Shown piece after piece: positions 1 through 9,469 of a stretch of 64,000 nucleotides of DNA. This stretch comes from Achromobacter sp. AONIH1 (lineage in GTDB: Bacteria; Pseudomonadota; Gammaproteobacteria; Burkholderiales; Burkholderiaceae_B), in contig NZ_CP026124.1 in assembly GCF_002902905.1 (NCBI RefSeq), forward strand, positions 4,092,001 through 4,156,000, read 5' to 3'. Each line of letters begins with the position of its first letter. Within the stretch, counting starts at the first letter, position 1. The notes below the pieces were generated by a model that was given only the letters and a program-made list of their open reading frames with translations, did no database searches and had not been told where the DNA came from. Position numbers and translations under genes: made by a program.

Positions 1-628
1 TGCCGTGCAGGATCGGCACGGCCATGCAGACGATGCCCAGCAGGTACTCCTCGCGGTCGAAGCTGGCGCCTTCCTTGCGGATGCTGCGGAATTCGGGATC
101 CAGCGCCTGCATGTCGCACAAGGTGTTGGGCGTGTAGCGCGGCAGCGGCGCGGCGGCCAGCAGGCGTTCGCGCGCCTCGCGCCGCATGTGGGCCAGGAAC
201 AGCTTGCCGCTGGCGCTGCAGTGCAGCGGCACGCGCGAGCCGGGCTGCAGGTTGACGCGCAGCGGCCAGGCGGTTTCGACGCGGTCCAGGTAGACGACCT
301 CGTCGCCGTCCAGCATGGTGCAGTTGCAGGTCTCGCCGATCTCGTCGACCAGGCTGTCCAGGATGCGGTGGCGCTCGCCGCGCAGCGGCGAGTTGATCAT
401 GGCGTCGCGCGCCAGCGCGGCCAGCCGGGGGCCGCTGACGTAGCTCTTGCTGGCGGGCTCGCGCAGCAGCATGCCGGCGTCGGCCAGCCGCGACAGGATG
501 CGCAGCACGGACGGCTTGGGCAGGCCGGAGGCCTCGGTCAGGGCGGCCAGCGACACCGGGCGTTCGGATTGCGCCACGAGTTCCAGCAGGGTGAGCGCGC
601 GCAGCGCGGCGGAGGATTCGTCTTTCAT
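1..628 (-). CDS. IclR-family transcriptional regulator, truncated by window edge
   Basis: The frame reads from ATG at 628 down to base 1 with no stop, so only the first 209 residues are present. The N-terminus is an IclR winged helix (LLELVAQSERPVSLAALTEA, then a recognition helix around KPSVLRILSRL), followed by the start of the IclR effector domain with the typical CSASGKLFLA segment. An in-frame TGA two codons upstream of the ATG fixes the start. It is divergent from xsc across a 171-bp gap, so it very likely controls xsc-pta. The effector is unknown; sulfoacetaldehyde or a related sulfonate is a guess. Confidence 0.9.
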   Translation of the reverse strand, partial: MKDESSAALRALTLLELVAQSERPVSLAALTEASGLPKPSVLRILSRLADAGMLLREPASKSYVSGPRLAALARDAMINSPLRGERHRILDSLVDEIGETCNCTMLDGDEVVYLDRVETAWPLRVNLQPGSRVPLHCSASGKLFLAHMRREARERLLAAAPLPRYTPNTLCDMQALDPEFRSIRKEGASFDREEYLLGIVCMAVPILHG

Positions 629-799
629 CTTTCAAAAAATGAAGATCTGGCCTGTGGCGGTCCGCCCCGTGACGGATTTTGCGGAAAGTGGAACGAGGCG
701 GGATGGGAATGACGGCGCTTCGGGTGCAGTATCGGCGTAGCCCGGCCGATATGCAATCCAGAATCCACCCGTCCAGCGCCGGCCCGCCAGGAGATAGAC

Positions 800-2611
800 A
801 TGAGCAGCAAGCAACACATGACCCCCAGCGAAGCGTTTGTGGAAACCCTGGTCGCCCAGGGCGTGAAGGACGTCTTCGGCATCGTCGGCTCGGCCTTCAT
901 GGACGCGCTCGACCTGTTTCCGGCGGCGGGCATCCGCTTCGTGCCGACGGTGCACGAGCAGGGCGCGGCGCACATGGCCGACGGCTATTCGCGGGTGACG
1001 GGCCGGCACGGCGTCTGCATCGCGCAGAACGGCCCGGGCATCACCAATTTTGTCACGGGCGTGGCGGCGGCCTACTGGGCGCACAGCCCGGTGGTGGCGA
1101 TCACGCCCGAGACCGGCACGTCCGGCATGGGCCTGGGCGGCTTCCAGGAAACCGAGCAACTGCCGATCTTCTCGCGCATCACCAAGTACCAGGCGCATGT
1201 GAACCGCGCCGACCGCATGGCCGAGTTCACGGCCAAGGCTTTCGACAACGCCATGGCCGAGCGCGGCCCGGCGCAGCTGAACATTCCGCGCGACTATTTC
1301 TACGGCGAGATCGACGTGGCGATTCCCGAGCCGCGCCGCGTGCGTCGCGGCCCGGGCGCCGAGGAAGACCTGGAGGCGGCGGCCAGGTTGCTGGCCGAGG
1401 CGCGCTTCCCGGTGATCGTGGCCGGCGGCGGCGTGCTGTTCTCGGACGGGCAGGCCGAGTGCGTGGCGCTGGCCGAGCTGCTGGGCGCACCGGTGGTGAC
1501 CAGCTATCTGCACAACGACGCCTTTCCGTCGCGCCATCCGCTGTGGTGCGGCCCGCTGGGCTACCAGGGCGCCAAGGCCGGCATGAAGCTCCTGTCCGAG
1601 GCCGACGTGGTGCTGGCGCTGGGCACGCGGCTGGGGCCCTTCGGCACCTTGCCGCAGCACGGGCTGGATTACTGGCCCAAGAACGCCCGCATCATCCAGG
1701 TGGACGCCGACCATCGCATGCTGGGGCTGGTGCGCCCGGTGTCGGTGGGCATCTGCGGCGACGCCAAGCCGGCGGCCGCCGCGCTGGCGGCCAAGCTGGC
1801 CGCGCGCGAGCTGGCCTGCTCGGCCACGCTGAGCGCGCGCGCCGACCGCATCATTTCCGAGAAGAGCGCCTGGGAAAAGGAACTGGACGGCTGGTCGCAC
1901 GAGCGCGACGACTGGAGCCTGGACATCATCAGCCGGGGCGGCGGCCGCATGCATCCGCGCCGCATGCTGCGCGAGCTGGAACTGGCCATGCCCAAGCATG
2001 TGATGGTGTCCACCGACATCGGCAACATCTGCTCGGTGTCCAACAGCTATCTGCGCTTCGACGAACCGAATTCCATGCTGGCGGCCATGAGCTTCGGCAA
2101 CTGCGGCTACGCGCTGCCGGCGCTGATCGGCGCCAAGCTGGGCCGGCCCGATCGTCCGGCCGTGGCCTATGTGGGCGACGGCGCCTGGTGCATGAGCTTC
2201 CAGGAACTGCTGACCTGCGTGCGCGAGCGCATTCCGGTGACGGCGGTGGTGTTCCATAACGGCCAGTGGGGCGCGGAAAAGAAGAACCAGGTGGACTTCT
2301 ACGGTCGCCGTTTCGTCGGCAGCAATCTGCAGAACCCGAACTTCGCCGAGTTGGCGCGCGCGATGGGGGCGGAGGGCCTGCGGGTCGAGCACGCCGACCA
2401 GGTGGGCGACGCGCTGCGCGCGGCCTGCAAGGCGCAGTCCGAGGGCAAGACCACGGTGCTGGAGATGATGGTGAGCCAGGAACTGGGCGATCCGTTCCGC
2501 CGCGACGCGCTCAAGCAGCCGGTGCGCTTCCTGAAGAAGTACCAGCCCTACGTCAACCAGCCCTTCGCGTCGGGGGAAACGCCGCTGTCGATCGAGCCGG
2601 CGGGACACTAG
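800..2611 (+). CDS. xsc: Sulfoacetaldehyde acetyltransferase
   Basis: A thiamine-diphosphate enzyme of 603 residues, the usual Xsc length. It converts sulfoacetaldehyde plus phosphate into acetyl phosphate and sulfite in the cytoplasm. Visible landmarks are the N-terminal Pyr domain with the catalytic-glutamate region VHEQGAAHMADGYSRVTGR near residues 51-70, and the C-terminal PP domain with a GDGAWC...N metal/TPP motif near residues 457-485. An AGGAG sits 6 bases before the ATG. Acetolactate synthase is the main alternative, but pta directly downstream and tau genes in the same window argue for Xsc. Confidence 0.95.
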   Translation: MSSKQHMTPSEAFVETLVAQGVKDVFGIVGSAFMDALDLFPAAGIRFVPTVHEQGAAHMADGYSRVTGRHGVCIAQNGPGITNFVTGVAAAYWAHSPVVAITPETGTSGMGLGGFQETEQLPIFSRITKYQAHVNRADRMAEFTAKAFDNAMAERGPAQLNIPRDYFYGEIDVAIPEPRRVRRGPGAEEDLEAAARLLAEARFPVIVAGGGVLFSDGQAECVALAELLGAPVVTSYLHNDAFPSRHPLWCGPLGYQGAKAGMKLLSEADVVLALGTRLGPFGTLPQHGLDYWPKNARIIQVDADHRMLGLVRPVSVGICGDAKPAAAALAAKLAARELACSATLSARADRIISEKSAWEKELDGWSHERDDWSLDIISRGGGRMHPRRMLRELELAMPKHVMVSTDIGNICSVSNSYLRFDEPNSMLAAMSFGNCGYALPALIGAKLGRPDRPAVAYVGDGAWCMSFQELLTCVRERIPVTAVVFHNGQWGAEKKNQVDFYGRRFVGSNLQNPNFAELARAMGAEGLRVEHADQVGDALRAACKAQSEGKTTVLEMMVSQELGDPFRRDALKQPVRFLKKYQPYVNQPFASGETPLSIEPAGH

Positions 2612-2777
2612 GCGCGAGGACGGGCGCGCGCCGGATCCAGAGGTACGGATGCGGTCTAGAGGATCCGGGAGCGGGGATCCGGCGCGGCCTGCCGATGCGT
2701 CCGCGACTAGCGGCCCGGCGGCGCGCCGGGCCGATGCCAGCGCGCCGCGCGGGGCGGCGCCAGCAGGAGCGAGAAAG

Positions 2778-3698
2778 ATGGCGAGCGATGGATTGTTCGC
2801 GCCGCTGCGCGATGCCGCGTTGTCGGCGGGCCGGCTGCGCACGGCGGTGGCGTATCCCTTGTCCGCGTCCAGCCTGGGCGCGGCGGTTCAGGCGCGCGCG
2901 GCCGGCTATATCGAGCCGGTGCTGGTGGGGCCGCGCGCGCGCATCGCGCGGCTGCTGGAGGAATCGGGCCTGCCGGCCGGCGGGCTGGAAATCATCGACG
3001 CGCCCGACGACGAGCTGGAATCGGCGCGGGCCGCGGCGGCGCTGGCGCGCGACGGCGTCGTGGGCATGCTGATGAAGGGCAGCCTGCACAGCGATCATTT
3101 CATGGCGGCGGTGGTGGCGCGCGAGTCGGGCCTGCGCACGGCGCGGCGCATCAGCCATGCCTTCGTGATGTCGGTGGCGGCCTATCCCAAGCTGTTCATC
3201 CTGACGGACGCGGCGGTCAACATCGCGCCCACGCTGGCCGAGAAGGCCGACATCGCGCAGAACGCCATTGACCTGGCGCGCTCGCTGGGCGTGGACCGGC
3301 CCAAGGTGGCGGTGCTGTGCGCGACAGAATCGGTGAATCCGTCCATGCCGGCCACGCTGGACGCGGCGGCCCTGTCCAAGATGGCCGACCGGATGCAGAT
3401 ACGCGGCGCGCTGGTGGACGGGCCGCTGGCGCTGGACAACGCCATTTCGCGCGAGGCGGCGGAGCTGAAGGGCATCGCCTCGCCGGTGGCGGGGCAGGCC
3501 GACATCCTGCTGGCGCCCGATATCGAGGCCGGCAACATGCTCTACAAGGAACTCACCTGGCTGGCCGGCGCGGGCGCGGCCGGGCTGGTGCTGGGCACGC
3601 GCGTGCCGGTCCTGCTGACCAGCCGCGCGGATTCGGTGCAGGCGCGGGTGGACAGCTGCGCGATCGCGGCCCTGCACGCGCGCGCCTTGGCGGCCTAG
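2778..3698 (+). CDS. pta: Phosphate acetyltransferase (short, PTA/PTB type)
   Basis: A 306-residue protein with a single PTA_PTB domain, which turns acetyl phosphate from Xsc into acetyl-CoA. Conserved stretches include MLMKGSLHSD near residue 100, an AVNIAPTLAEKADIAQNA stretch near residue 155, and a C-terminal PVLLTSRADS. The frame is open back to 2649, but the upstream part is low-complexity Ala/Arg/Gly sequence; ATG 2778 has AGGAG before it and gives the usual family length. It follows xsc on the same strand after 166 bp, the usual xsc-pta pairing. Confidence 0.93.
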   Translation: MASDGLFAPLRDAALSAGRLRTAVAYPLSASSLGAAVQARAAGYIEPVLVGPRARIARLLEESGLPAGGLEIIDAPDDELESARAAAALARDGVVGMLMKGSLHSDHFMAAVVARESGLRTARRISHAFVMSVAAYPKLFILTDAAVNIAPTLAEKADIAQNAIDLARSLGVDRPKVAVLCATESVNPSMPATLDAAALSKMADRMQIRGALVDGPLALDNAISREAAELKGIASPVAGQADILLAPDIEAGNMLYKELTWLAGAGAAGLVLGTRVPVLLTSRADSVQARVDSCAIAALHARALAA

Positions 3699-3710
3699 TG
3701 TGCGTCGGGG

Positions 3711-4583
3711 CTACTCGTCCCAGGCCAGCTTCTGCGGGGCCTCGAACATCGCCCGGTCGAAGTTCACGGGCAGCCGGTGCAGCAGGTCCAGCAGGGCTTC
3801 GCGCGAGAATTCCTGGCCATAGGAGGCCTTGTCGGCCTCGCAAGGCACTTCGGCCCAGTACAGGTTCTTGCTGGCGTCATGCAGGATCTGGAAGCTCTGC
3901 CCCTGTTCGTTGACGATGCCCAGATAGTCGTCCAGATCCAGCAGGCACCAGAAGTAGTCGTCCAGCAGCCCGGCCAGCGTGACGCGGACGTTTTCCTCCG
4001 GCTCCACGTGGCGGGCGATGCCGGGATGCTGCTCGAAGCTGGCGTAGACGGTGTAGGCGGTCGGCGACGTGGCGGGGCGGCGCACGGCGTCGCCGGCGGT
4101 GGACGCGGGCAGTTTGCCGGCGAACGGCGCCAGACCTTCCTCCAGCGTCCAGACCGGGAAATCGTCCTCGCCGGCACCGGTGGCCTGGCTCCAGGCCTCG
4201 CGAGGCAGGTACAGCAGCGACTCGCACCAGCTCGTGTCGGGATCGGCGTCCGCATCGTCGAACATCGCCGGCCAGCGCATCGAGGCTTCGAACCACGCCT
4301 GTCCGCGCGCGACGGCGTGGCACGCCGCGTAAAGCAGCCCGTCGTCGCCAAACGGTCCCGTCCTGGCGCGCGAGGCGGTCAGCAAGGCCGCCAGCCTGTC
4401 GGCCAGCCGCAGGGCAAAGGCAATGATGTCATCAGCGGGCAATTGGGTCAGCGCCGCGCGCAGCGGCGCCAGGCTCTCGTCGTCTTGCCCCGACAGCAGC
4501 AGCGGGCGGTCGATATGCGTCATCAGTTGCCAGAACCGGGCGTCGGGCATGGGGGCGGGCAGGGTGGTCATGGGGCGCGACAT
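3711..4583 (-). CDS. DUF4240 domain-containing protein
   Basis: A soluble 290-residue protein without signal peptide or membrane segment. The N-terminus (RFWQLMTHI, then LPADDIIAFALRLADRLAAL and LLYAACHAVARGQAWFEA) matches the DUF4240 pattern, whose function is unknown. The C-terminal half is less conserved and acidic. It is convergent with pta (12-bp gap). No strong ribosome binding site is seen before ATG 4583; a second ATG at 4571 is possible. Nothing in the sequence links it to sulfonate metabolism. Confidence 0.75.
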   Translation of the reverse strand: MSRPMTTLPAPMPDARFWQLMTHIDRPLLLSGQDDESLAPLRAALTQLPADDIIAFALRLADRLAALLTASRARTGPFGDDGLLYAACHAVARGQAWFEASMRWPAMFDDADADPDTSWCESLLYLPREAWSQATGAGEDDFPVWTLEEGLAPFAGKLPASTAGDAVRRPATSPTAYTVYASFEQHPGIARHVEPEENVRVTLAGLLDDYFWCLLDLDDYLGIVNEQGQSFQILHDASKNLYWAEVPCEADKASYGQEFSREALLDLLHRLPVNFDRAMFEAPQKLAWDE

Positions 4584-4616
4584 GAATGGCGATGCCGGAT
4601 GATACCCAAAAGCCCT

Positions 4617-4632
4617 GCCGGCCTTGGCCGGC
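4617..4632 (-). terminator. Probable terminator of the Lrp-type regulator gene
   Basis: GCCGGCC-TT-GGCCGGC is a perfect 7-bp hairpin lying 50 bp after the stop of the minus-strand Lrp-type gene. Read on the minus strand it is followed by AGGGCTTTTGGG, a short T stretch. Confidence 0.5.
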
Positions 4633-4683
4633 GCAAGATGATCGGGTCGGATCCGCCAGATGATGACGGGCCGACAGCCCGGG

Positions 4684-5169
4684 TCAGCCTTCCAGCACGC
4701 GCAGATCCGGCGGCCGGTTCTCGATGATCGCTTCCATGGCGAAGAACCCGGTCACCGTCGACAGCTCGAAATCCGTGATCAGCTTTTGATAGAAGCGGTC
4801 ATAGCCCGCCATGCCACGGCAGACCACCTTGATCAGGTAATCCCAGTCTCCGCCGATGCGATAGAACTCGGTGACTTCCGGCAGGCGCTCAACGTGCAGG
4901 CGGAAGCCGTCGGCCCAGGCCTTGGCGTGGTGGCTGGTCCGGATCATGACGAACACCGTCAGGTCCAGGCCCAGCGCCACCAGGCTGACCTCGGCCCGCG
5001 TGCCACGGATGATGCCGCAGGCATTCAAGCGTTGCAGCCGGCGCCAGCAGGCGTTCTGCGACAGGCCTACCCGATCGGCCAGCTCGCGCTGGGACAAGGC
5101 GCCGTCTTTTTGCAGGCAGCTGATGATGCTGAGATCGAACTTATCTATTTTTTCTAATTTGTCGTTCAT
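4684..5169 (-). CDS. Lrp/AsnC-family transcriptional regulator
   Basis: 161 residues, the standard size. The N-terminal helix-turn-helix (FDLSIISCLQKDGALSQRELADRVGLSQNACWRRLQRL, residues about 11-48) is followed by an AsnC/RAM effector domain. It is divergent from the class V PLP enzyme at 5268, which is its probable target. The shared AT-rich gap carries a TGATG-TTT-CATCA inverted repeat. The ligand is probably an amino acid but cannot be named. Confidence 0.92.
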   Translation of the reverse strand: MNDKLEKIDKFDLSIISCLQKDGALSQRELADRVGLSQNACWRRLQRLNACGIIRGTRAEVSLVALGLDLTVFVMIRTSHHAKAWADGFRLHVERLPEVTEFYRIGGDWDYLIKVVCRGMAGYDRFYQKLITDFELSTVTGFFAMEAIIENRPPDLRVLEG

Positions 5170-5205
5170 TTGATCTGTTTTTGATTAATTTACGCAGAAT
5201 ATAGG

Positions 5206-5218
5206 TGATGTTTCATCA
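5206..5218. promoter_or_regulatory. Candidate Lrp-type operator
   Basis: A perfect inverted repeat, TGATG-TTT-CATCA, in the AT-rich divergent region between the Lrp-type regulator and the class V PLP enzyme. Size and position fit an Lrp/AsnC site; binding is inferred. Confidence 0.4.
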
Positions 5219-5267
5219 GGGTATTCCATCGTATGATATTTCGCTATTTACCGGAACCCGCGCCACC

Positions 5268-6755
5268 ATGAATACCCCCACCGCGACCAGCCCCGCCAAG
5301 ACCACCCCCTTGCAGCAGTTTCAAGAGAGCCTGAAGAGCGGCGACGTCGCGGCAGCGCTCGCGGACGGGCTCATCGGCAAGGACGCCGCCATCGACGGCC
5401 CGTTCGGCGCGAAGCCGCTGGTCTACGCCGATTACGTCGCGTCCGGCCGCGCCCTGATGCAGGTGGAACGCTTCATCCTCGAGCAAGTGCTGCCGTACTA
5501 TGCCAACTCGCATACCGAAGCGTCCTATTGCGGTGGATTCATCACCCGGTTGCGCCGCGAAGCGCGCGCCACCATCGCCCGGTGCTGCGGCGCGGACGAA
5601 GCGCATGCGGTGATCTTCGCGGGCTCGGGCGCGACGGCCGGCATCAACCGGCTGGTCCATCTTTTCGGCGTGCGCGCGGCCCTCGCGGCGGGCCGACAGG
5701 TCCGCGTGATCATCGGCCCGTATGAGCATCACTCGAATATCCTGCCCTGGCGCGAATGCGGCGCCGACGTCATCGAATTGGGGGAAAGCCCCGAAGGCGG
5801 ACCGGACCTGGCCGAATTGGCCGCCGCCTTGCAAGCGCCGGACGGCACGCTCGTCATCTGCGCGCTGTCGGCGGCCTCGAACGTGACCGGCATCGTCGCG
5901 GACGTCCCGGCCATCACGCGGCTGGTCAAGCAGTCGGGCGCGAAAATGCTGTGGGACTACGCCGGCGGCGCGCCGTACCTGTCCATCCAGATGTCGCCCG
6001 CCGCCGATGCGCAGATCGACGCCATCGTTTTCTCGCCGCACAAGTTCATCGGTGGTCCCGGCGCCTCGGGCGTGCTGATCGTCCGGCGCGACGCCGTGAC
6101 CGAGACGACGCCGGCCTGGCCGGGCGGCGGCACCGTCAAGTTCGTGTCGCCGGCCGGCCACGATTACAGCGGCAGCCTGGAATCGCGCGAAGAGGCGGGC
6201 ACCCCGAACGTCGTGGGCGATATCCGCGCCGCGCTGGTCCTGCTGGTGAAGGAAGCGCTGGGCGCCGACTTCATGCAACAACGCAACGCGCACTTCGTGC
6301 AGCGGGCGCTGGGCGCCTGGAAAGACGCCGGGCAACTGGAACTGCTGGGGTCGCTGACGGCCAACCGCCTGCCGGTATTTTCTTTCCGCGTGCGTGACGG
6401 CAAGGGCGGTTTCGTGCACCAGCAATTGGTCACGCGCATGCTGAGCGACCGATTCGGCATCCAGGCCCGCGGCGGCTGCGCCTGCGCCGGGCCCTATGTC
6501 CACCGCCTGCTCGACATCGGCGAAGAGCAGTCGCTGCTCATGCGGCAGGCCATTCTTGACGGTCGCGAAATCGAAAAGCCCGGATTCGTCCGATTGAATT
6601 TCAGCGCGCTGCTGTCGGACGCCAAGGCCGATTTCATCCTGGCGTCGGTGCTGGAACTGGCCTCGGACGCGGCCGATTTCGAAGACCTGTATGACTTCGA
6701 TCCCAGTCGCGCCATCTTCTTTCCGAAAAACGCCGCGGTGGCCGCCGCGGCCTGA
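5268..6755 (+). CDS. Class V aminotransferase-fold PLP-dependent enzyme
   Basis: A 495-residue cytosolic enzyme of the aminotransferase class V / cysteine desulfurase superfamily. Landmarks are FAGSGATAGINRL (cofactor phosphate site, about residue 117), the PLP lysine in FSPHKFIGGPGASG (about residue 253), and a C-terminal RGGCACAGPYVHRLL that resembles the active-site cysteine loop of desulfurase-like members. It is longer than SufS/CsdA (about 410 residues). The frame is open to 5205, but family-like sequence starts after ATG 5268. The divergent Lrp-type gene suggests amino-acid-responsive control. Desulfurase, selenocysteine lyase and another activity are all possible. Confidence 0.8.
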   Translation: MNTPTATSPAKTTPLQQFQESLKSGDVAAALADGLIGKDAAIDGPFGAKPLVYADYVASGRALMQVERFILEQVLPYYANSHTEASYCGGFITRLRREARATIARCCGADEAHAVIFAGSGATAGINRLVHLFGVRAALAAGRQVRVIIGPYEHHSNILPWRECGADVIELGESPEGGPDLAELAAALQAPDGTLVICALSAASNVTGIVADVPAITRLVKQSGAKMLWDYAGGAPYLSIQMSPAADAQIDAIVFSPHKFIGGPGASGVLIVRRDAVTETTPAWPGGGTVKFVSPAGHDYSGSLESREEAGTPNVVGDIRAALVLLVKEALGADFMQQRNAHFVQRALGAWKDAGQLELLGSLTANRLPVFSFRVRDGKGGFVHQQLVTRMLSDRFGIQARGGCACAGPYVHRLLDIGEEQSLLMRQAILDGREIEKPGFVRLNFSALLSDAKADFILASVLELASDAADFEDLYDFDPSRAIFFPKNAAVAAAA

Positions 6756-6810
6756 TCCGTCTTTCCGCCACGCGCCGCGATCTTCCGCTGGCACCAACGA
6801 CAGCGGCGTT

Positions 6811-6820
6811 TTGGTACTAA
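6811..6820 (+). promoter_or_regulatory. Weak match to the tau-promoter motif, upstream of the ABC importer
   Basis: TTGGTACTAA keeps TGG-N2-CTA of the CTGG-N2-CTAG motif found before tauX and tauA, at a similar distance (about 90-100 bp) from its start codon. It could place the importer under TauR, but a 6-base match can arise by chance. Confidence 0.25.
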
Positions 6821-6909
6821 GCCCGGCTCCGGCGCGTGGCTACGCTTGACCCCAGGCCGTCGGCATGCACGAAGCGGCCGATGGACCACGATTCCAAGGG
6901 GGAAGCGAC

Positions 6910-8484
6910 ATGCGCAGCGCAAGACATATCCTGGCTGGTTTGCTCGCCGCGTTCGCGCTCGGCTCGGCCGGCGCGGCGGAAACGCCCAAGACGGGGGGCA
7001 CGCTGGTGATCGGCTCGACGCAGGTGCCGCGCCATCTGAACGGCGCGGTGCAGTCCGGCGTCGCCACGGCGCTGCCCAGCGCGCAGCTCTTCGCCAGCCC
7101 GCTGCGCTTTGACGCGGACTGGAAGCCGCAGCCGTATCTGGCCGAATCCTGGGAGTTGTCGCCCGATGCGCGCACGCTGACGCTGCATCTGCGCAAGGAT
7201 GCGCTGTTCCATGACGGCAAGCCGGTGACGTCCGAGGACGTGGCGTTCTCGGTCATGGCGGTCAAGCAGAACCATCCGTTCCAGACCATGCTGGCGCCAG
7301 TCGACAGCGTGGAGACGCCGGACCCGCACACGGCGGTGCTGCGCATGTCCCGGCCGCATCCGGCCATCCTGCTGGCCATGTCGCCGGCGCTGATGCCGGT
7401 GCTGCCCAAGCACATCTACGGCGACGGCCAGGACCTGAAATCGCATCCGCGCAATTCGGCCGATCTGGTTGGCTCGGGGCCGTACCGGCTCAAGGAATTC
7501 AAGCCCGGCCAGGAAATCGTTCTGGAGCGCTTCGACAAGTTCTTCCTGCCCGGCAAGCCTTACCTGGACCGCGTGGTGGTCAAGATCAACCCGGACGCCA
7601 CCAACCTGCTGATCGGGCTGGAGCGCGGCGACGTGCAGGCGCTGCCCTACATGAGCGAGCCGACGTTGTTGCGGCGCGCCAAGGACAATGCCGCGCTGTC
7701 CATGACCAGCAAGGGTTACGAGGGCATCGGCGGGTTGGGCTGGCTGGCCTTCAACACCGCGCGCAAGCCCTTCGACGACGCGCGGGTGCGCCAGGCCATC
7801 GCCTACGCCATCGACAAGAACTTCATCGCCAAGGCGCTGAATGGCGGCTTCGCCTCGGTGGCCGACGGCCCCATCATCGCCACCAGCCCCTATGCCTCGG
7901 CCGACCTGAAGAAGTATCCGCTGGACCTGAAGCGCGCCGAGCAGTTGCTGGACGAGGCCGGCCTGAAGAAGGACGGCAAGGGCGAGCGCATGACGCTGAC
8001 GGTGGACTACATGCCGGGCAGCGACGTGCAGGGCAAGAACGTGGCCGAATACCTGCGCAGCCAGCTCAAGAAGGTCGGCATCGTGGTGCAGGTGCGCGCC
8101 TCGCCGGACTTCCCGACCTGGGCCAAGCGCATCGCCAGCCATGATTTCGACCTGACCACGGACATCGTCTTCAACTGGGGCGACCCGGTGATCGGCGTGC
8201 ACCGGACCTATCTGTCCAGCAACATCCGCGACATCGTCTGGACCAACACCCAGTCGTACAGGAACCCCAAGGTCGACGCGCTGCTGGAGCAGGCGGGCGT
8301 GGAAACCGACGAGGGCAAGCGCCGCGCGCTGTACGCCGAGTTCCAGAAGCTGGTTACGGAAGACCTGCCGATCGACTTCCTGACCGTGATCCCGTACCAC
8401 ACCCTGGCCTCGCGCAAGGTCCACGGCCTGCCCGATGGCATCTGGGGCGTGCTGTCGCCGCTGGACGAGACCTGGCTGCAATAA
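6910..8484 (+). CDS. Oligopeptide/dipeptide-type ABC transporter, substrate-binding protein
   Basis: A 524-residue SBP_bac_5 (family 5) periplasmic protein with a Sec signal peptide (HILAGLLAAFALGSAGA, cleavage before AET). The mature part has the family pattern TGGTLVIGST, a PYLAESWELSPDARTLTLHL segment and LVGSGPYRLKEFKPG. An AAGGGGGA precedes ATG 6910. It is the first gene of a tightly packed importer (permeases at 8501 and 9466, ATPases at 10416 and 11519) followed by an amidohydrolase. Family members bind peptides, nickel, glutathione, opines and other ligands. Lying between xsc-pta and tauXY, a taurine conjugate is a possible ligand, by inference only. Confidence 0.93.
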   Translation: MRSARHILAGLLAAFALGSAGAAETPKTGGTLVIGSTQVPRHLNGAVQSGVATALPSAQLFASPLRFDADWKPQPYLAESWELSPDARTLTLHLRKDALFHDGKPVTSEDVAFSVMAVKQNHPFQTMLAPVDSVETPDPHTAVLRMSRPHPAILLAMSPALMPVLPKHIYGDGQDLKSHPRNSADLVGSGPYRLKEFKPGQEIVLERFDKFFLPGKPYLDRVVVKINPDATNLLIGLERGDVQALPYMSEPTLLRRAKDNAALSMTSKGYEGIGGLGWLAFNTARKPFDDARVRQAIAYAIDKNFIAKALNGGFASVADGPIIATSPYASADLKKYPLDLKRAEQLLDEAGLKKDGKGERMTLTVDYMPGSDVQGKNVAEYLRSQLKKVGIVVQVRASPDFPTWAKRIASHDFDLTTDIVFNWGDPVIGVHRTYLSSNIRDIVWTNTQSYRNPKVDALLEQAGVETDEGKRRALYAEFQKLVTEDLPIDFLTVIPYHTLASRKVHGLPDGIWGVLSPLDETWLQ

Positions 8485-8500
8485 GGCCGAGGAGGGCGCC

Positions 8501-9469
8501 ATGTTGAGATACCTGGGACGCAGGCTGGCCTATGCGCTGGCGCTGCTGCTGGCGGTGGTGACGCTGAATTTCCTGCTGATCCACATTTCGCCGGGCGATC
8601 CGGTCGAGACCATCGCTGGCTCGATGGGCGGCATCAGCGAGGAACTGCGCGCCCAGCTGCGCGCGCAATACGGGCTGGACAAGCCCTTCATCGCGCAGCT
8701 GGGGCTGTACCTGGGGCAGGTGTTGCGCGGCGACCTGGGCCATTCCTATTTCTTCAACCTGCCGGTGACACAGCTGATCTGGGACCGCGTGCCGGCCACG
8801 CTGCTGCTGGTCGTGACCTCGGTGCTGGGCGCTTTCCTGGCCGGCACGCTGCTCGGCACGCTGGCCGCGCGCAAGCCCAACGGGCCGCTGTCGCAGGGCA
8901 TCACGCTGCTGTCCATCGTCGGGTACTCGGCGCCGGTGTTCTGGACCGGCATCCTGCTCATCATTCTGTTCGCGTCGATGCTGCCGATCTTCCCGGTGTC
9001 CGACATGCGCACGGCGGGCGCGTCCGAGCTGGGCTGGTCCGGCGCGCTGGACGTGCTGCATCACCTGGTGCTGCCGGCCTGCACGCTGGGCTTCGTCTAC
9101 CTGGCGCAATACAGCCGGCTGGCGCGCGCCAGCGTGATCGAGGCGCTGTCCGCCGACTACATCCGCACCGCGCGCGCCAAGGGCCTGCCCGAGCGCACGG
9201 TGCTGTACAAGCACGCGCTGCGCAACGGCGTGCTGCCGGTGGTGACGATGCTGGGCCTGCAGTTCGGCAACGTGCTGGCCGGCGCCATCCTGGTCGAGAC
9301 GGTCTTCAACTGGCCCGGCCTGGGCCGGCTGGCCTTCGACTCGGTGCTGCGGCGCGACTATCCGACGCTGCTGGGCATCCTGCTGTTCGCCTCCCTGCTG
9401 GTGGTGGTGATGAACCAGCTCACCGATCTGGCCTATCGGCTGGTCGATCCCCGGATCAAGACATCATGA
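8501..9469 (+). CDS. Oligopeptide-type ABC transporter permease (DppB-like)
   Basis: 322 residues with about six membrane helices. The N-terminal MLRYLGRRLAYALALLLAVV and LIHISPGDPVE are typical of DppB/OppB. The EAA loop is around YIRTARAKGLPERTVLYKHALRNG. The open frame runs further upstream, but GAGG before ATG 8501 and the family N-terminus support this start. It lies 16 bp after the binding-protein gene and its stop overlaps the next start (ATGA). Confidence 0.93.
   Translation: MLRYLGRRLAYALALLLAVVTLNFLLIHISPGDPVETIAGSMGGISEELRAQLRAQYGLDKPFIAQLGLYLGQVLRGDLGHSYFFNLPVTQLIWDRVPATLLLVVTSVLGAFLAGTLLGTLAARKPNGPLSQGITLLSIVGYSAPVFWTGILLIILFASMLPIFPVSDMRTAGASELGWSGALDVLHHLVLPACTLGFVYLAQYSRLARASVIEALSADYIRTARAKGLPERTVLYKHALRNGVLPVVTMLGLQFGNVLAGAILVETVFNWPGLGRLAFDSVLRRDYPTLLGILLFASLLVVVMNQLTDLAYRLVDPRIKTS

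Noticed and set aside
629..799. Operator for the IclR regulator before xsc
   Set aside because: I looked for a clear palindrome or the CTGG-N2-CTAG motif and saw only weak, imperfect pairs such as GTCCG/CGGAT.
632..2842. Very long open frame on the minus strand opposite xsc
   Set aside because: It is the mirror of a GC-rich gene: the translation is Arg/Ala/His-rich without motifs, while the plus strand gives a full Xsc. Similar long mirror frames at 5244-6797 and 36726-38732 (minus) and 46170-48398 (plus) were rejected for the same reason.
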